A stretch of 64,000 nucleotides of DNA from Pantoea sp. SOD02 (GCF_024707505.1 NZ_CP102604.1:992001-1056000), one strand, 5' to 3'; counted from the first letter of the stretch, positions 54,602 through 63,843 are shown. Notes: generated by a model not told the origin, from the letters alone. Numbers and translations: made by a program.

Positions 54602-55534
54602 ATGAGTTTACAGCAGACACTGCAGGTCTTTGAGTTACTCGATAGCGCTTACATTGATGGCCAACAGGTAGTTGATTTGTTCGCGGCCTATCCGGGCGTC
54701 ACCGCCAGCACGAAACGCGTCACCGGGCCAAAAGGGCGGACCGATTTCGTTCGTATAGACATTCCCGGTGCGCAGGGAAAAAGCAACGGCGGCAACGCAC
54801 CAACGCTTGGCATCATTGGGCGTCTTGGCGGTATCGGTGCGCGTCCAACGCGTATTGGGATGGTGTCAGACGCCGATGGCGCAGTCGCGGCGGTGAGCAG
54901 TGCCTTGAAACTGGCGCAGATGCAAACCAAAGGCGACGTGCTGGCCGGTGATGTGATCATCACGACCCACATCTGCCCGGATGCGCCAACCCGTCCGCAC
55001 GAACCGGTCGATTTCATGGATTCGCCGTGCGACGACATCACCATGAATGACAACGAAGTGATTGCGGGTGTCGATGCGATTTTGTCGATCGATACCACTA
55101 AAGGTAACCGCATCCTCAATCACAAAGGTTACGCGCTGTCGCCGACGGTGAAAGAGGGTTACATCCTGCGCGTCTCAGAAGATCTGCTGCGCATCATGGA
55201 GATGACCAGCGGCAAACCGGCGGTCACCTTCCCGATCACCACGCAGGACATCACGCCATACGGCAACGGGGTTTATCACCTCAACAGTATTTTGCAGCCT
55301 TCCACCGCGACGGATGTGCCGGTGGTGGGCGTGGCGATCTGCGCTGAATCGGTGGTGCCAGGCTGCGGCACCGGCGCGAGCCACGAAGTGGATATCGCTT
55401 TAGCGGTGAAGTTTGCGGTGGAAGTGGCGAAAGAGTTCGGGCGTGAAACCTGTCACTTTTACGACGCGCAAGAGTACGCTCTGCTGCTCTCTTTGTATGG
55501 TAGTCTCAGCCATCTGCGCACCCGGAAAGCCTGA
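54602..55534 (+). CDS. DUF1177 family protein, possible hydrolase
   Basis: A 310-residue cytoplasmic protein of the DUF1177 family. It has conserved-looking clusters of acidic and His residues: GMVSDADGA, ITTHICPDAPTRPHEPVDFM, LSIDTTKGN, AICAESVVPGCGTGASHEVD and YDAQEYALLLSLYG. The His/Asp/Glu/Cys set could bind metal and suits a peptidase- or amidase-like enzyme, but no reaction is known to me. It is coupled to aroM (its stop overlaps the next ATG). Confidence 0.82.
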   Translation: MSLQQTLQVFELLDSAYIDGQQVVDLFAAYPGVTASTKRVTGPKGRTDFVRIDIPGAQGKSNGGNAPTLGIIGRLGGIGARPTRIGMVSDADGAVAAVSSALKLAQMQTKGDVLAGDVIITTHICPDAPTRPHEPVDFMDSPCDDITMNDNEVIAGVDAILSIDTTKGNRILNHKGYALSPTVKEGYILRVSEDLLRIMEMTSGKPAVTFPITTQDITPYGNGVYHLNSILQPSTATDVPVVGVAICAESVVPGCGTGASHEVDIALAVKFAVEVAKEFGRETCHFYDAQEYALLLSLYGSLSHLRTRKA

Positions 55535-56214
55535 TGATGAATATCTCCCTGGTCACACTGACGATTGGTCAATCACCGCGCAGCGACATTCTGCCGCTGC
55601 TGCTGGAACATCTGCCTGCCGATCAGGTGGCGCATGCCGGTTTACTCGACGGTTTGACGCTGACCGAAGTCGAGCAGCAGTATGCGCCCACGCCGGGCGA
55701 AACGGTGCTGGTGTCGCGTATGCTCAGCGGCGAGCAGGTGCGCCTGTCGGGACCAAAAGTGGAGCAGGGACTGCAACGTAAGATCAACGCGCTGGAAGAG
55801 CAGGGCTACGACACCATTCTGCTGCTGTGCACCGGCGAATTTGGCGCGCTGAAAACCCAATCCGCCTTGCTGCTGGAGCCGGATCGCATCATCCCGCCGC
55901 TGGTTAAGGCGATTGTGCAACAACACAAAGTCGGCATTGTGGTGCCGGTGGCAGAGCAGATTGCCGAGCAGGCCAACAAGTGGCGCAATCTGGATACGCC
56001 GCCGTGCTTTGCCGTCGCCAGTCCCTATCTGGCGGAGCAGGCCGATTTGGTGGAAGCGGGATTGTCGCTGCAGGAGCAGGGCGCGGATGTGGTGGTGCTG
56101 GATTGCATCGGCTATCACCAGAAGCACCGTGATTTCCTGCAGAAAATGCTGGGCATTCCGGTACTGCTGTCGAACGTGCTGGTCGCCAAGCTGGCGGCAG
56201 AATTGATCGTCTAA
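55534..56214 (+). CDS. aroM: AroM family protein, racemase-like
   Basis: A 226-residue protein homologous to E. coli AroM, named for its place in the aroL operon and without a known reaction. C99 in LLLCTGEFG and C191 in VLDCIGYHQ lie in the two positions expected of the catalytic cysteine pair in the Asp/Glu/hydantoin racemase fold, the superfamily to which I believe AroM belongs. Here it is the last gene of an OPT-DUF1177-aroM operon and is cut off from aroL/yaiA by the inserted block. This suggests its substrate belongs to that import pathway rather than to aromatic synthesis (inference). Confidence 0.88.
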   Translation: MMNISLVTLTIGQSPRSDILPLLLEHLPADQVAHAGLLDGLTLTEVEQQYAPTPGETVLVSRMLSGEQVRLSGPKVEQGLQRKINALEEQGYDTILLLCTGEFGALKTQSALLLEPDRIIPPLVKAIVQQHKVGIVVPVAEQIAEQANKWRNLDTPPCFAVASPYLAEQADLVEAGLSLQEQGADVVVLDCIGYHQKHRDFLQKMLGIPVLLSNVLVAKLAAELIV

Positions 56215-56318
56215 TGCGGAGAGATCACAAGTTGCGATCTGTGGCGCTAATTCGCGTGACAGATCAGCGAGTTCCTTAGTAATCTGCCAGTCACGATAAT
56301 GTGCTGTGAGGAAGTAAT

Positions 56319-56603
56319 ATGCTCAATACAAGTGAGTATTTCGACGGAAAAGTGAAATCCATTGGTTTCGACAGCGTGACCATTGGCCGTGCCAGCGTTG
56401 GCGTGATGGCCGAAGGTGAATACACCTTCGGCACCAACCAACCGGAAGAGATGACGGTGGTGAGCGGCGCGCTGAAAGTGCTGCTGCCGGGTGAAACCGA
56501 GTGGAAATGGTATGAAGCCGGCGCTGTGTTCAGCGTGCCAGGCCAGAGCGAATTCCATCTGCAGGTGGCCGAGCCTTCTTCCTATCTCTGCCGCTATCTC
56601 TAA
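56319..56603 (+). CDS. ppnP: Pyrimidine/purine nucleoside phosphorylase PpnP
   Basis: A 94-residue single-cupin protein (formerly YaiE, DUF1255; E. coli 94 residues) that phosphorolyses a broad range of nucleosides. It has [17 protein letters not shown], the turn [12 protein letters not shown] and the terminal SYLCRYL. Position after aroM is conserved with E. coli. A terminator follows. Confidence 0.95.
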   Translation: MLNTSEYFDGKVKSIGFDSVTIGRASVGVMAEGEYTFGTNQPEEMTVVSGALKVLLPGETEWKWYEAGAVFSVPGQSEFHLQVAEPSSYLCRYL

Positions 56604-56626
56604 ACTTAAGATTTAGAACATCTTAA

Positions 56627-56661
56627 ACCTGCGACTTCTGTTGGAAGAGCAGGTTTTTTTA
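56627..56661 (+). terminator. Intrinsic terminator after ppnP
   Basis: AACCTGC at 56627-56633 pairs with GCAGGTT at 56650-56656 across a 16-nt loop and is followed by a T-run. Confidence 0.85.
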
Positions 56662-56674
56662 TTGCTGAGCAATA

Positions 56675-56747
56675 GGTGCGCATGAATGCGCACCCTACGA
56701 AAATCCGCGCAGGTCTGTCGTAGGGTCGCCATTCATGGCGACCTGGT
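56675..56747. repeat. Pair of intergenic palindromes, one of each stem type, inverted
   Basis: A GCGCAT/ATGCGC copy (56675-56700) reads towards the minus strand and a TCGCCAT/ATGGCGA copy (56721-56747) towards the plus strand. The pair separates converging ppnP and rdgC. Confidence 0.86.
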
Positions 56748-56756
56748 TCGAGGGAA

Positions 56757-57668
56757 TTAACGCTTCGCTTCGCCGCCTAGCGCTTCAACCAGGTTGCTGA
56801 TCAGCGCGGCCAGTTCGCTGGTCATCAGAATGAAATCGGCATCGAAACGCTGGGCGAAATCATCGCGGTCGATGTCATCATTCTGCTCACGCAGCGTGTC
56901 GCTGAACTTCAAACGCTTCACTGAAGCATCATCGGCGATAACGAACTGAATACGTTCCTGCCAGTCGAGCGCCAGTTTGGTGACCACTTTACCGGCTTCA
57001 ATGTGCGTGGCGATCTCGTCGGAAATCAGATCCTGCTTCTTACAGCGAATCACACCGCCATCTTCCAGCATCGCTTTCAGTTCGGCTTCATCCATTAAGG
57101 CGAAACCGGCTGGCAGTTCACCTGAGCGCACCCATTCGGTCAGCGTCAGCTCGATCGGATTCTCCAGCGTTAACGGAACCACCGGCAGCGAACCGAGGCT
57201 TTTACGCAGCAGCGCCAGCGTATCTTCGGCTTTCTTGGCGCTGGCGCAATCGACGATGATCAGGTTGTTAACGGTGTCGATCCACATATAAGTCTGGCTG
57301 AAACGGCTAAACGCGCGTGGCAGCAAGCTGTGCAGCACTTCATCTTTCAGCGAATCTTTTTCAGTCTTCTTCAGCTTGCGGCTCTGTTCCGCTTCCAGCT
57401 TGTCGATTTTGGCTTCCAGCGCCTGCTTCACCACCGGCGACGGCAGAATTTTTTGCTCGGTGCGCGCGCAAATCACCATCTGACCGTTGATTTCATGCGT
57501 CAGCGCTTCGCTGCGGTTGCCCATCGGTGAAACCCAGCCGGTTTTCGCCATATCCTGGCTACCGCACGGCGAGAAGGTGAAGGCGTCGAGCTGCTTTTCC
57601 AGATCGTCTGCGGACAGCGGAATGTCACGATTCAGACGATAAACCATCATATTTTTAAACCACAACAT
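56757..57668 (-). CDS. rdgC: Recombination-associated protein RdgC
   Basis: A 303-residue nucleoid-associated DNA-binding protein (E. coli 303) that forms a ring around DNA and limits RecA filament activity. It begins [20 protein letters not shown] with [20 protein letters not shown], and ends in the conserved [19 protein letters not shown] lies before the ATG. Divergent from mak, as in E. coli. Confidence 0.96.
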   Translation of the reverse strand: MLWFKNMMVYRLNRDIPLSADDLEKQLDAFTFSPCGSQDMAKTGWVSPMGNRSEALTHEINGQMVICARTEQKILPSPVVKQALEAKIDKLEAEQSRKLKKTEKDSLKDEVLHSLLPRAFSRFSQTYMWIDTVNNLIIVDCASAKKAEDTLALLRKSLGSLPVVPLTLENPIELTLTEWVRSGELPAGFALMDEAELKAMLEDGGVIRCKKQDLISDEIATHIEAGKVVTKLALDWQERIQFVIADDASVKRLKFSDTLREQNDDIDRDDFAQRFDADFILMTSELAALISNLVEALGGEAKR

Positions 57669-57813
57669 CGGGATTCCTTACCGTGGGTGCGATCGGGCGC
57701 ACAAGTCTCAAAGTCAGCGCGCATGATAGCGAAACATCGGATTGGTTTCATTGCCTTTCCCGATTCAGCCTTCTACTGTATTTGTCACCAGAACGAATAA
57801 TGAGGAATAAATC

Positions 57814-58725
57814 GTGCGTATCGGGATTGATTTAGGCGGTACCAAAATTGAAGTGATTGCACTGTCGGATCAGGGTCAGGAGCTGTTTCGTCATCGCGTT
57901 AACACGCCGCGTGACGACTACGCTGCCACGGTTCAGGCGATTGTCGATTTAGTGCTGCTGGCGGAGGAGAAAACCGGCCAGCAGGGCACGGTCGGCATCG
58001 GCATTCCCGGCACGATTTCGCCCTACACGCAGCGGGTGAAAAACGCCAACTCCACCTGGCTGAACGGTCAGCCGCTGGATAAGGATTTAGCGCAGGCGCT
58101 GAATCGTGACGTGCGCATCGCCAACGACGCGAATTGTCTGGCGGTTTCCGAAGCGGTGGATGGCGCGGGCGCGGGTCAGCCGCTGGTGTTCGCGGTGATC
58201 ATTGGCACCGGATCGGGCGCGGGCGTGGCGATTGGCGGTGAGTCGCGCATTGGTGGTAACGGCAATGCCGGTGAGTGGGGCCACAATCCGCTGCCGTGGA
58301 TGGACGAAGATGAACTGCGCCATCGCGCGGAAGTGCCCTGTTATTGCGGTTTGCAGGGCTGCATTGAGACCTTTGTATCGGGCACCGGTTTCGCTATCGA
58401 TTATCAGCGTCTAAGTGGTAAAGCGCTGAAAGGTGCGGAGATCATCAAGCTGATTGAGCAGCAGGATCCGGTGGCGGAACTGGCGATGAATCGCTACGAA
58501 ATGCGTCTGGCGAAATCGCTGGCGCAGGTGGTGAATCTGCTTGATCCCGATGTGATTGTGCTGGGCGGCGGCATGAGTAATAACGATCGCCTGTATCAAA
58601 CCGTGCCGGCACTGATGAAGCAGTGGGTGTTTGGCCGCGAATGTGAAACACCGGTGCTGAAGGCGGTGCACGGAGATTCGAGCGGTGTGCGTGGGGCAGC
58701 GTGGTTGTGGCCGGTTAAAGCGTGA
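57814..58725 (+). CDS. mak: Fructokinase Mak (ROK family)
   Basis: A 303-residue sugar kinase matching E. coli Mak (formerly YajF), which phosphorylates fructose and, more weakly, mannose. It has the phosphate loop [10 protein letters not shown], catalytic Asp in [12 protein letters not shown], the ATP motif [10 protein letters not shown] and the ROK zinc cluster [20 protein letters not shown] start at 57814 with GAGGAAT upstream. Neighbour rdgC is conserved. Confidence 0.94.
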   Translation: MRIGIDLGGTKIEVIALSDQGQELFRHRVNTPRDDYAATVQAIVDLVLLAEEKTGQQGTVGIGIPGTISPYTQRVKNANSTWLNGQPLDKDLAQALNRDVRIANDANCLAVSEAVDGAGAGQPLVFAVIIGTGSGAGVAIGGESRIGGNGNAGEWGHNPLPWMDEDELRHRAEVPCYCGLQGCIETFVSGTGFAIDYQRLSGKALKGAEIIKLIEQQDPVAELAMNRYEMRLAKSLAQVVNLLDPDVIVLGGGMSNNDRLYQTVPALMKQWVFGRECETPVLKAVHGDSSGVRGAAWLWPVKA

Positions 58726-58738
58726 GTTGATGTAAAAA

Positions 58739-58765
58739 GGTCGCCATAAATGGCGACCCTACAAA
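58739..58765. repeat. GTAGGGT-type intergenic palindrome
   Basis: One TCGCCAT copy (GGTCGCCATAAATGGCGACC core) in the 54-bp gap between converging mak and the permease gene. Confidence 0.85.
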
Positions 58766-58779
58766 ACCCCCTGCTAACA

Positions 58780-60144
58780 TTACTCACCCACTAACATCGA
58801 ATCCTGCGGCGCGTTATCGCGCTGAGCTTTGGTTGCCAGGAAGTAGACATATCCCACCGCCATAATCGCCACAAACAGGCCGCCAATCACCGGGTTAAAC
58901 CACAGCATCGCTACGAGACACACCAGCGACAGCACCAGCGCAATGCCGGGCACAATCGGATAGCCCGGCGCACGGAAGCTGCGTTCCATCTCCGGCGCAG
59001 TGCGGCGCAGTTTAAACAGGCTCAGCATACTCATCAGATACATCACAATCGCGCCAAACACCGCCATGGTGATCATCGCGGCGGTCAGCGTCATGCCTTG
59101 CAGATTGATAAAGCCATCGCTGTAGATGGCGGCGATACCAATCAAACCCCCGGCGATAATCGCGCGGTGCGGCGTCTGGAAGCGCGACAGCTTGGCCAAA
59201 CTCTGTGGCAGATAACCGGCGCGGGCGAGGGCGAAGAACTGGCGCGAATAGCCGAGAATAATGCCGTGGAAGCTGGCAATCAGCCCAAACAGACCAATCC
59301 ACACCAGCATGTGCATCCAGTTGGAGTTTTCACCAACGATCATCTTCATCGCCTGCGGCAGCGGATCGTTGATGTCCGACAGCTTGCGCCAGTCGCCAGC
59401 GCCACCGGCCAGCAGCATCACGCCAATCGCCAGCACCACCAGCGTCAGAATGCCGGTGATATAGGCCTTGGGAATGGTGCGCTTCGGATCTTTGGCCTCT
59501 TCGGCCGCCATCGCCGCGCCTTCAATTGCCAGGAAGAACCAGATAGCGAACGGAATCGCGGCGAAGATGCCAGACATCGCCGGCATGCCGAAGTGATCGC
59601 TGCCCGCCCAGCCGTTAGCGGCAAAGTTGGCAATGCTGAAGCCCGGCGAAACCACGCCCATAAACACCAGCAGCTCCAGAACCGCCAGCACCGTGACCAC
59701 CAATTCGAACATCGCCGCCAGCTTGACGCCGAGAATGTTCAGCGTCATGAAGACGATATAGGCGCCGACCGCAGCAGTTTTCGGATTGAGATCGGGATAT
59801 TGCACGTTGAGGTAAGCGCCAATCGCCATGGCAATCGCCGGCGGTGCGAATACGAACTCAATCAGCGTGGCGAGGCCAGCGATCAAGCCGCCGGTTTCAC
59901 CGAACGCGCGGCGGCTATAGGCAAACGGGCCGCCCGCATGCGGAATCGCGGTGGTCAGTTCGGTGAAGCTGAAAATAAAACAGGTATACATGGTGGCGAT
60001 CATCGCGGTGGTGATCAGGAATCCCAGCGTGCCCGCCACGCCCCAGCCGTAACTCCAGCCAAAATATTCACCAGAAATCACCAGTCCAACCGCAATGCCC
60101 CACAAATGCAGGGTGCCCAGCGTGGGTTTGAGCTTATTCGTCAT
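58780..60144 (-). CDS. eat: Ethanolamine-type amino acid/amine permease (EAT family)
   Basis: A 454-residue, 12-segment APC-superfamily transporter. Distinctive stretches LHLWGIAVGLVISGEYFGWS, ELTTAIPHAGGPFAYSRRAF and EGAAMAAEEAKDPKRTIPKA match ethanolamine permeases. It imports ethanolamine or a related amine. Divergent from it are a kinase and an AraC regulator, and three direct repeats in the gap are candidate AraC sites. No ammonia-lyase (eutBC) or aminotransferase lies in the window. Confidence 0.85.
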   Translation of the reverse strand: MTNKLKPTLGTLHLWGIAVGLVISGEYFGWSYGWGVAGTLGFLITTAMIATMYTCFIFSFTELTTAIPHAGGPFAYSRRAFGETGGLIAGLATLIEFVFAPPAIAMAIGAYLNVQYPDLNPKTAAVGAYIVFMTLNILGVKLAAMFELVVTVLAVLELLVFMGVVSPGFSIANFAANGWAGSDHFGMPAMSGIFAAIPFAIWFFLAIEGAAMAAEEAKDPKRTIPKAYITGILTLVVLAIGVMLLAGGAGDWRKLSDINDPLPQAMKMIVGENSNWMHMLVWIGLFGLIASFHGIILGYSRQFFALARAGYLPQSLAKLSRFQTPHRAIIAGGLIGIAAIYSDGFINLQGMTLTAAMITMAVFGAIVMYLMSMLSLFKLRRTAPEMERSFRAPGYPIVPGIALVLSLVCLVAMLWFNPVIGGLFVAIMAVGYVYFLATKAQRDNAPQDSMLVGE

Positions 60145-60275
60145 CGTCTTTTCCCCGTCGTCATTGTTGGTGCGGCAGCTTCACCGCGCTTTTTTATCTT
60201 TGCGCTACAGTGAAGTGATAATGCCGCTGGCTGGCGCGGGAAAACTTGACGCGGGCGCAGTGAGTTTTGTCCTCC

Positions 60276-60348
60276 ACGGTCAACTCTGAGGCAAGAAAAG
60301 TGCCAGATGCACGCTGCGGTCAACTTTGGGTTGTCTGCGGTCAAGCAG
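60276..60348. promoter_or_regulatory. Three direct repeats, candidate AraC-family binding sites
   Basis: ACGGTCAACTCTG at 60276, GCGGTCAACTTTG at 60316 and GCGGTCAAGCAG at 60337. The last two are 21 bp apart and the first two 40 bp, close to whole helical turns, as AraC-type activators require. They lie between the diverging permease and kinase genes. Confidence 0.6.
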
Positions 60349-60403
60349 TCAGGACGACGTCATCCCATGCTGATACCACTTGCTTGATGCTGGAGATTGA
60401 TGA

Positions 60404-61408
60404 ATGAGTGCCGAACAATCCGATACCTTAACCGATGCTGAAATCACCCTGCTGGCGCATCAGGCGCTGGCCAGTTATCCCGCGGCACTGCGCGGCGAAC
60501 TGAAGCTGCTGTGCCGCTCGGAAAATGCCACCTTCCTGTTGCAGGCGGCGGGCAAACGCTATGCGCTGCGTCTGCATCGTCCTAACTATCACAGCAAAGC
60601 GGACATTCAGAGCGAGCTGCTGTGGCTGGATGCGTTACGTGATATCGGCATCATGGTGCCGCAGGCGATCCCGGCCAGCGATGGCGCAACTGTGCTGACG
60701 CTGCAGATGGCAAATGGCGCAGAGCGCTACGCCGTATTGTTCCATTGGATCGACGGTGACATGCCTACCACCGATGTCGATCCCAAAGCGTTTCAGCAGC
60801 TCGGTCACATCACCGCGCGCCTGCATCAGCACAGCCGCAAATGGCAGAAACCGGCCGGTTTCCAGCGCATCATTTGGGATCATCACACCATGGTCAGCGA
60901 TCATAGCCATTGGGGACGCTGGCAGGATGCGCCGAACCTCAATCCGGCCGATCACGGCATCGTCGCCGAAGCGGTGGCGCGCGTCGGGCAAGAGCTGCAA
61001 GGCTTTGGCAAAGGGGCGGATCGTTATGGTTTGATCCACGCCGATCTGCGTCTGACCAATCTACTGCTGCATAAAGGCGAAACGCGGGTGATCGATTTTG
61101 ATGACTGCGGACTCGGCTGGTATCTGCACGATCTGGCGGCGGCGATCAGTTTCGTTGAGCATCATCCGCGCGCCGCCGAATGGGTGGATAACTGGATCCT
61201 CGGTTACGAAAAAGTGGCGCATATCAGCGATGAAGAGATGGCGCTGGTGCCGACGCTGCTGATCCAGCGCCGTATTCAGATGACGGCGTGGATGGGATCG
61301 CACGCGGAAACGGAAATGGCGCTGAGTCTCGGGCCGCGCTGGGCCGATCACTCGGTGCGCCTCTGCCGACGTTATCTGGAAACTAATCAGCTGCCGGTCG
61401 GCGTTTGA
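60404..61408 (+). CDS. APH-family small-molecule kinase (ethanolamine/hydroxylysine-kinase-like)
   Basis: A 334-residue protein of the aminoglycoside phosphotransferase/choline kinase fold. Nucleotide-lobe features YALRLHRPNYHSKADIQSEL, Brenner motif HADLRLTN with catalytic D214 and N219, and metal Asp D231 in VIDFDDCG. Length and W/H-rich middle (IIWDHHTMVSDHSHWGRW) differ from antibiotic-modifying enzymes. With an ethanolamine-type permease and AraC regulator next to it, phosphorylation of ethanolamine or a hydroxylated amine such as hydroxylysine is likely (inference). GGAG upstream. Confidence 0.82.
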   Translation: MSAEQSDTLTDAEITLLAHQALASYPAALRGELKLLCRSENATFLLQAAGKRYALRLHRPNYHSKADIQSELLWLDALRDIGIMVPQAIPASDGATVLTLQMANGAERYAVLFHWIDGDMPTTDVDPKAFQQLGHITARLHQHSRKWQKPAGFQRIIWDHHTMVSDHSHWGRWQDAPNLNPADHGIVAEAVARVGQELQGFGKGADRYGLIHADLRLTNLLLHKGETRVIDFDDCGLGWYLHDLAAAISFVEHHPRAAEWVDNWILGYEKVAHISDEEMALVPTLLIQRRIQMTAWMGSHAETEMALSLGPRWADHSVRLCRRYLETNQLPVGV

Positions 61409-61450
61409 TGCACCAGCAGTGAGCAGCTTTGCGCTGTCGCGGCGCAATTG

Positions 61451-61476
61451 AGGTCGCCATTAATGGCGACCCTACG
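61451..61476. repeat. GTAGGGT-type intergenic palindrome
   Basis: One TCGCCAT copy (AGGTCGCCATTAATGGCGAC core) between the kinase and AraC genes. It does not separate converging genes here, unlike most copies. Confidence 0.85.
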
Positions 61477-61559
61477 ACAAAATCCACGAATGACTCGCCT
61501 GGTACGAAAATTGCTGGAATCCTCCACCTGTTTCACTCGCGCCACACGCAGAGGTTCCG

Positions 61560-62651
61560 ATGCAATCACTCATCACACCCACTGAAGCCTTCAGCGCCTT
61601 GTCCGTCAGCGCCAGCAACCGCGGCGTGTTGGCGGCGGCCGCCACCGGACTGAGCGGATTTATCACTGACAAAGGCGGCGATGTCGATCGCATCTTTGGC
61701 ATCAGCGGCATTAACTCCGAACTGCTGGCGAGCCCCACGCTGAGCCTGGGTTTAGTGAACTACTGTCGCGTGATGGAAGAAGCGGCACGTCATTCCGGTT
61801 TTGATAACTTCGGTTTGCATTACGGCAAGCAGTTCAAACCGCAGTCATTAGGCTTGATTGGGTATATCGGCCTCTGTTCACCGACGCTGGAGCAGGCGCT
61901 GCATAACGTGGTGAATGCGTTTCCGTGGCATCAGCACGACACGCTGACGCGGCTGGTGGACAAAGGCGAGTGCTGGCGGCTCGATTATCAGGTACGCCAC
62001 GGCGCGATCCTGTTACGACGTCAGGATGCGGAACTAACGCTCGGCATGTTCCTTAACTTGATCCGCCACGTCGCCGGCAAAAACTGGGCGCCGCGCGAAG
62101 TGCATTTCGAACATCCGCGCCCGGAGCAGTGGCACGAGCACTGCAAAGTGTTTGATGCGCCGGTGTGGTTTGATCAACCCTTCAACTCATTGCTGATCCC
62201 GAAACGCGATCTGCTGCGCAGCATGCCAGAACAGGATCCGATGCTGCTGATGGTGATGCAGGATGCCATTCGCCGCCTGAACAGCTCTGCCAGCCTGCAG
62301 AGCGTGGTGGAACAGGCGCGATCGCAGGTGAATTTGTCGCTGATGCAGGGCGAACCGGTGCTGGAAGAGATTGCCGAAAAAATGGGCTTGTCGAGCTGGT
62401 CGCTGCAACGGCGGCTACGCGAAGAGGGCATCAGTTTCACCGCGCTGGTGGACAAGGTGCGCTGCGAGATGGCAACGCATTATCTGCAACAGAAGCAGCT
62501 GCCGATATCAGAAATGGCGCTGCTGCTCGGTTACTCCGAAGTCAGCGCCTTCTCCCGCGCCTTCCGCCGCTGGTTTGGCATCAGCCCGCGCCAGTGGCGC
62601 CAGGATGGCTTGGCGTCGCCGGAGCAAAACCGAACCACGCTGGCTGGCTAG
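61560..62651 (+). CDS. AraC-family regulator (OruR/ArgR-like, Arabinose_bd N-domain)
   Basis: A 363-residue regulator with an N-terminal effector domain (about 30-215, with SLGLVNYCRVMEEAARHSGF and GLIGYIGLCSPTLEQAL) of the OruR/FadB-regulator type and a C-terminal AraC double helix-turn-helix (about 245-345, EIAEKMGLSSWSLQRRLREE, LGYSEVSAFSRAFRRWFGIS). It probably activates the permease and kinase genes. AGAGG precedes the ATG. Its 3' end overlaps the converging lipoprotein gene by 71 bp. Confidence 0.9.
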   Translation: MQSLITPTEAFSALSVSASNRGVLAAAATGLSGFITDKGGDVDRIFGISGINSELLASPTLSLGLVNYCRVMEEAARHSGFDNFGLHYGKQFKPQSLGLIGYIGLCSPTLEQALHNVVNAFPWHQHDTLTRLVDKGECWRLDYQVRHGAILLRRQDAELTLGMFLNLIRHVAGKNWAPREVHFEHPRPEQWHEHCKVFDAPVWFDQPFNSLLIPKRDLLRSMPEQDPMLLMVMQDAIRRLNSSASLQSVVEQARSQVNLSLMQGEPVLEEIAEKMGLSSWSLQRRLREEGISFTALVDKVRCEMATHYLQQKQLPISEMALLLGYSEVSAFSRAFRRWFGISPRQWRQDGLASPEQNRTTLAG

Positions 62652-63000
62652 CATCCGGCGGCGGCGGTAAATCTTTGCTTTGACCAATCAACTGCCACGC
62701 GCGCAGACACAGCGTTTCGTCACCTTGTGTCTGCGTCACCGCGTAGCGCCCGCTGTTTTGCCACTCGAGCCGCACCAGACATTGCTGACCGACATAACGC
62801 CGCGCATCGCGGAAATGCTGATTAAGCTGATGCTGCATCTCATCAGCCCATTTGCAGGATGCGCTGCCCGGCGCACTCTGCGGCTGGCACAGATTGATGA
62901 TGCTATCCTGTTGCTTTGGCTGAGAATGCTGACAAGCGCTGAGCGCCACCACAATCATTAACCCGCCCAATAATCCCGCCATTCGATTAATTAAATTCAT
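62581..63000 (-). CDS. Lipoprotein with TolA/TonB C-terminal-like domain
   Basis: A 139-residue lipoprotein: signal MNLINRMAGLLGGLMIVVAL, lipobox LSAC, then a domain resembling TolA domain III (WADEMQHQLNQHF, YVGQQCLVRLEWQNSGRYAV, GDETLCLRAWQLI, LPPPP) with a Cys pair that probably forms a disulfide. TolA-like domains bind envelope partners. It lacks the transmembrane and long helical parts of TolA. The start at 63000 has only a weak ribosome-binding site. The last 24 codons overlap the AraC gene on the other strand. Confidence 0.75.
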   Translation of the reverse strand: MNLINRMAGLLGGLMIVVALSACQHSQPKQQDSIINLCQPQSAPGSASCKWADEMQHQLNQHFRDARRYVGQQCLVRLEWQNSGRYAVTQTQGDETLCLRAWQLIGQSKDLPPPPDASQPAWFGFAPATPSHPGATGAG

Positions 63001-63154
63001 TAATGTGCCTGTGTTTTCACTAAAGATCCTTTCCCTCACTGCCGACAGTCTACAGACCGACTCAACCAATGCTATGGCATTACTCTGACTGTCGGCAGAA
63101 CCAGAATTTGCCGCAGCCTCGCGGCTTTATCCCCTTTTGATTCATGGATTAGAA

Positions 63155-63832
63155 ATGCAGAAAAAATATGCCCTTGCGGCACTCTCCTTGTTAAGCGCCA
63201 CGCTGCTCAGCGGCTGCGCGACCGAATCGTCACGCGCGATTGAAGCACCACAGGTGCGTGCGGCCAGCCAGCCCGCGTATCAGGGCGTGCGCAGCCCGAT
63301 TGCGGTTGGCCAGTTTGATAACCGCTCCTCGTACATGAACGGCATCTTCTCTGATGGCGTTGATCGTCTTGGCAATCAGTCGAAAACCATTTTGGTCACG
63401 CACCTGCAGCAGACCAATCGCTTCAACGTGCTGGATCGCAGCAACCTGAAAGAGTTGCAGCAGGAAGCGGGCTTTAAGAAGAGCGAGCAGAACATCAAAG
63501 GTGCGACTTACATCATCACCGGCGATATCACCGAATTCGGTCGCAAAGAAGTGGGCGATCAGCAGCTGTGGGGCATTTTGGGGCGCGGTAAAAATCAGAT
63601 CGCCTATGCCAAAGTCAACCTGAATGTGGTGGATGTCACCACTTCAGAAGTGGTGTACAGCGCGCAGGGCGCGGGTGAATTCAAGCTGTCAGCGCGTGAG
63701 ATCGTCGGCTTCGGCGGTACCGCCAGCTATGACTCAACCCTCAACGGCAAAGTGATGGATCTGGCGATTCGTGAAGCGGTTGATCATTTAGTGGATGGCA
63801 TTAACAGCGGCGCATGGCGCCCGGCGAAATAA
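63155..63832 (+). CDS. CsgG-family outer-membrane lipoprotein
   Basis: A 225-residue lipoprotein with signal MQKKYALAALSLLSATLLSG and lipobox LSGC. The mature part follows the CsgG/HfaB family: SPIAVGQFDNRSSYMNG, QTNRFNVLDRSNLKELQQE, GATYIITGDITEFGRKEVG, and a late YDSTLNGKVMDLAIREAVD. CsgG itself is the curli secretion channel, but this version is followed by a DUF4810 lipoprotein gene, as in a CsgG/DUF4810/GNA1162 lipoprotein cluster unrelated to curli. The start at 63155 (MQKK) has GGATTAGA upstream. Confidence 0.88.
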   Translation: MQKKYALAALSLLSATLLSGCATESSRAIEAPQVRAASQPAYQGVRSPIAVGQFDNRSSYMNGIFSDGVDRLGNQSKTILVTHLQQTNRFNVLDRSNLKELQQEAGFKKSEQNIKGATYIITGDITEFGRKEVGDQQLWGILGRGKNQIAYAKVNLNVVDVTTSEVVYSAQGAGEFKLSAREIVGFGGTASYDSTLNGKVMDLAIREAVDHLVDGINSGAWRPAK

Positions 63833-63843
63833 GGATATTGAGC

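Noticed and set aside
59098-60213. 371-codon plus-strand frame over the permease gene
   Set aside because: His/Gln/Arg-rich translation typical of the antisense of membrane-protein codons; the permease motifs are on the minus strand.
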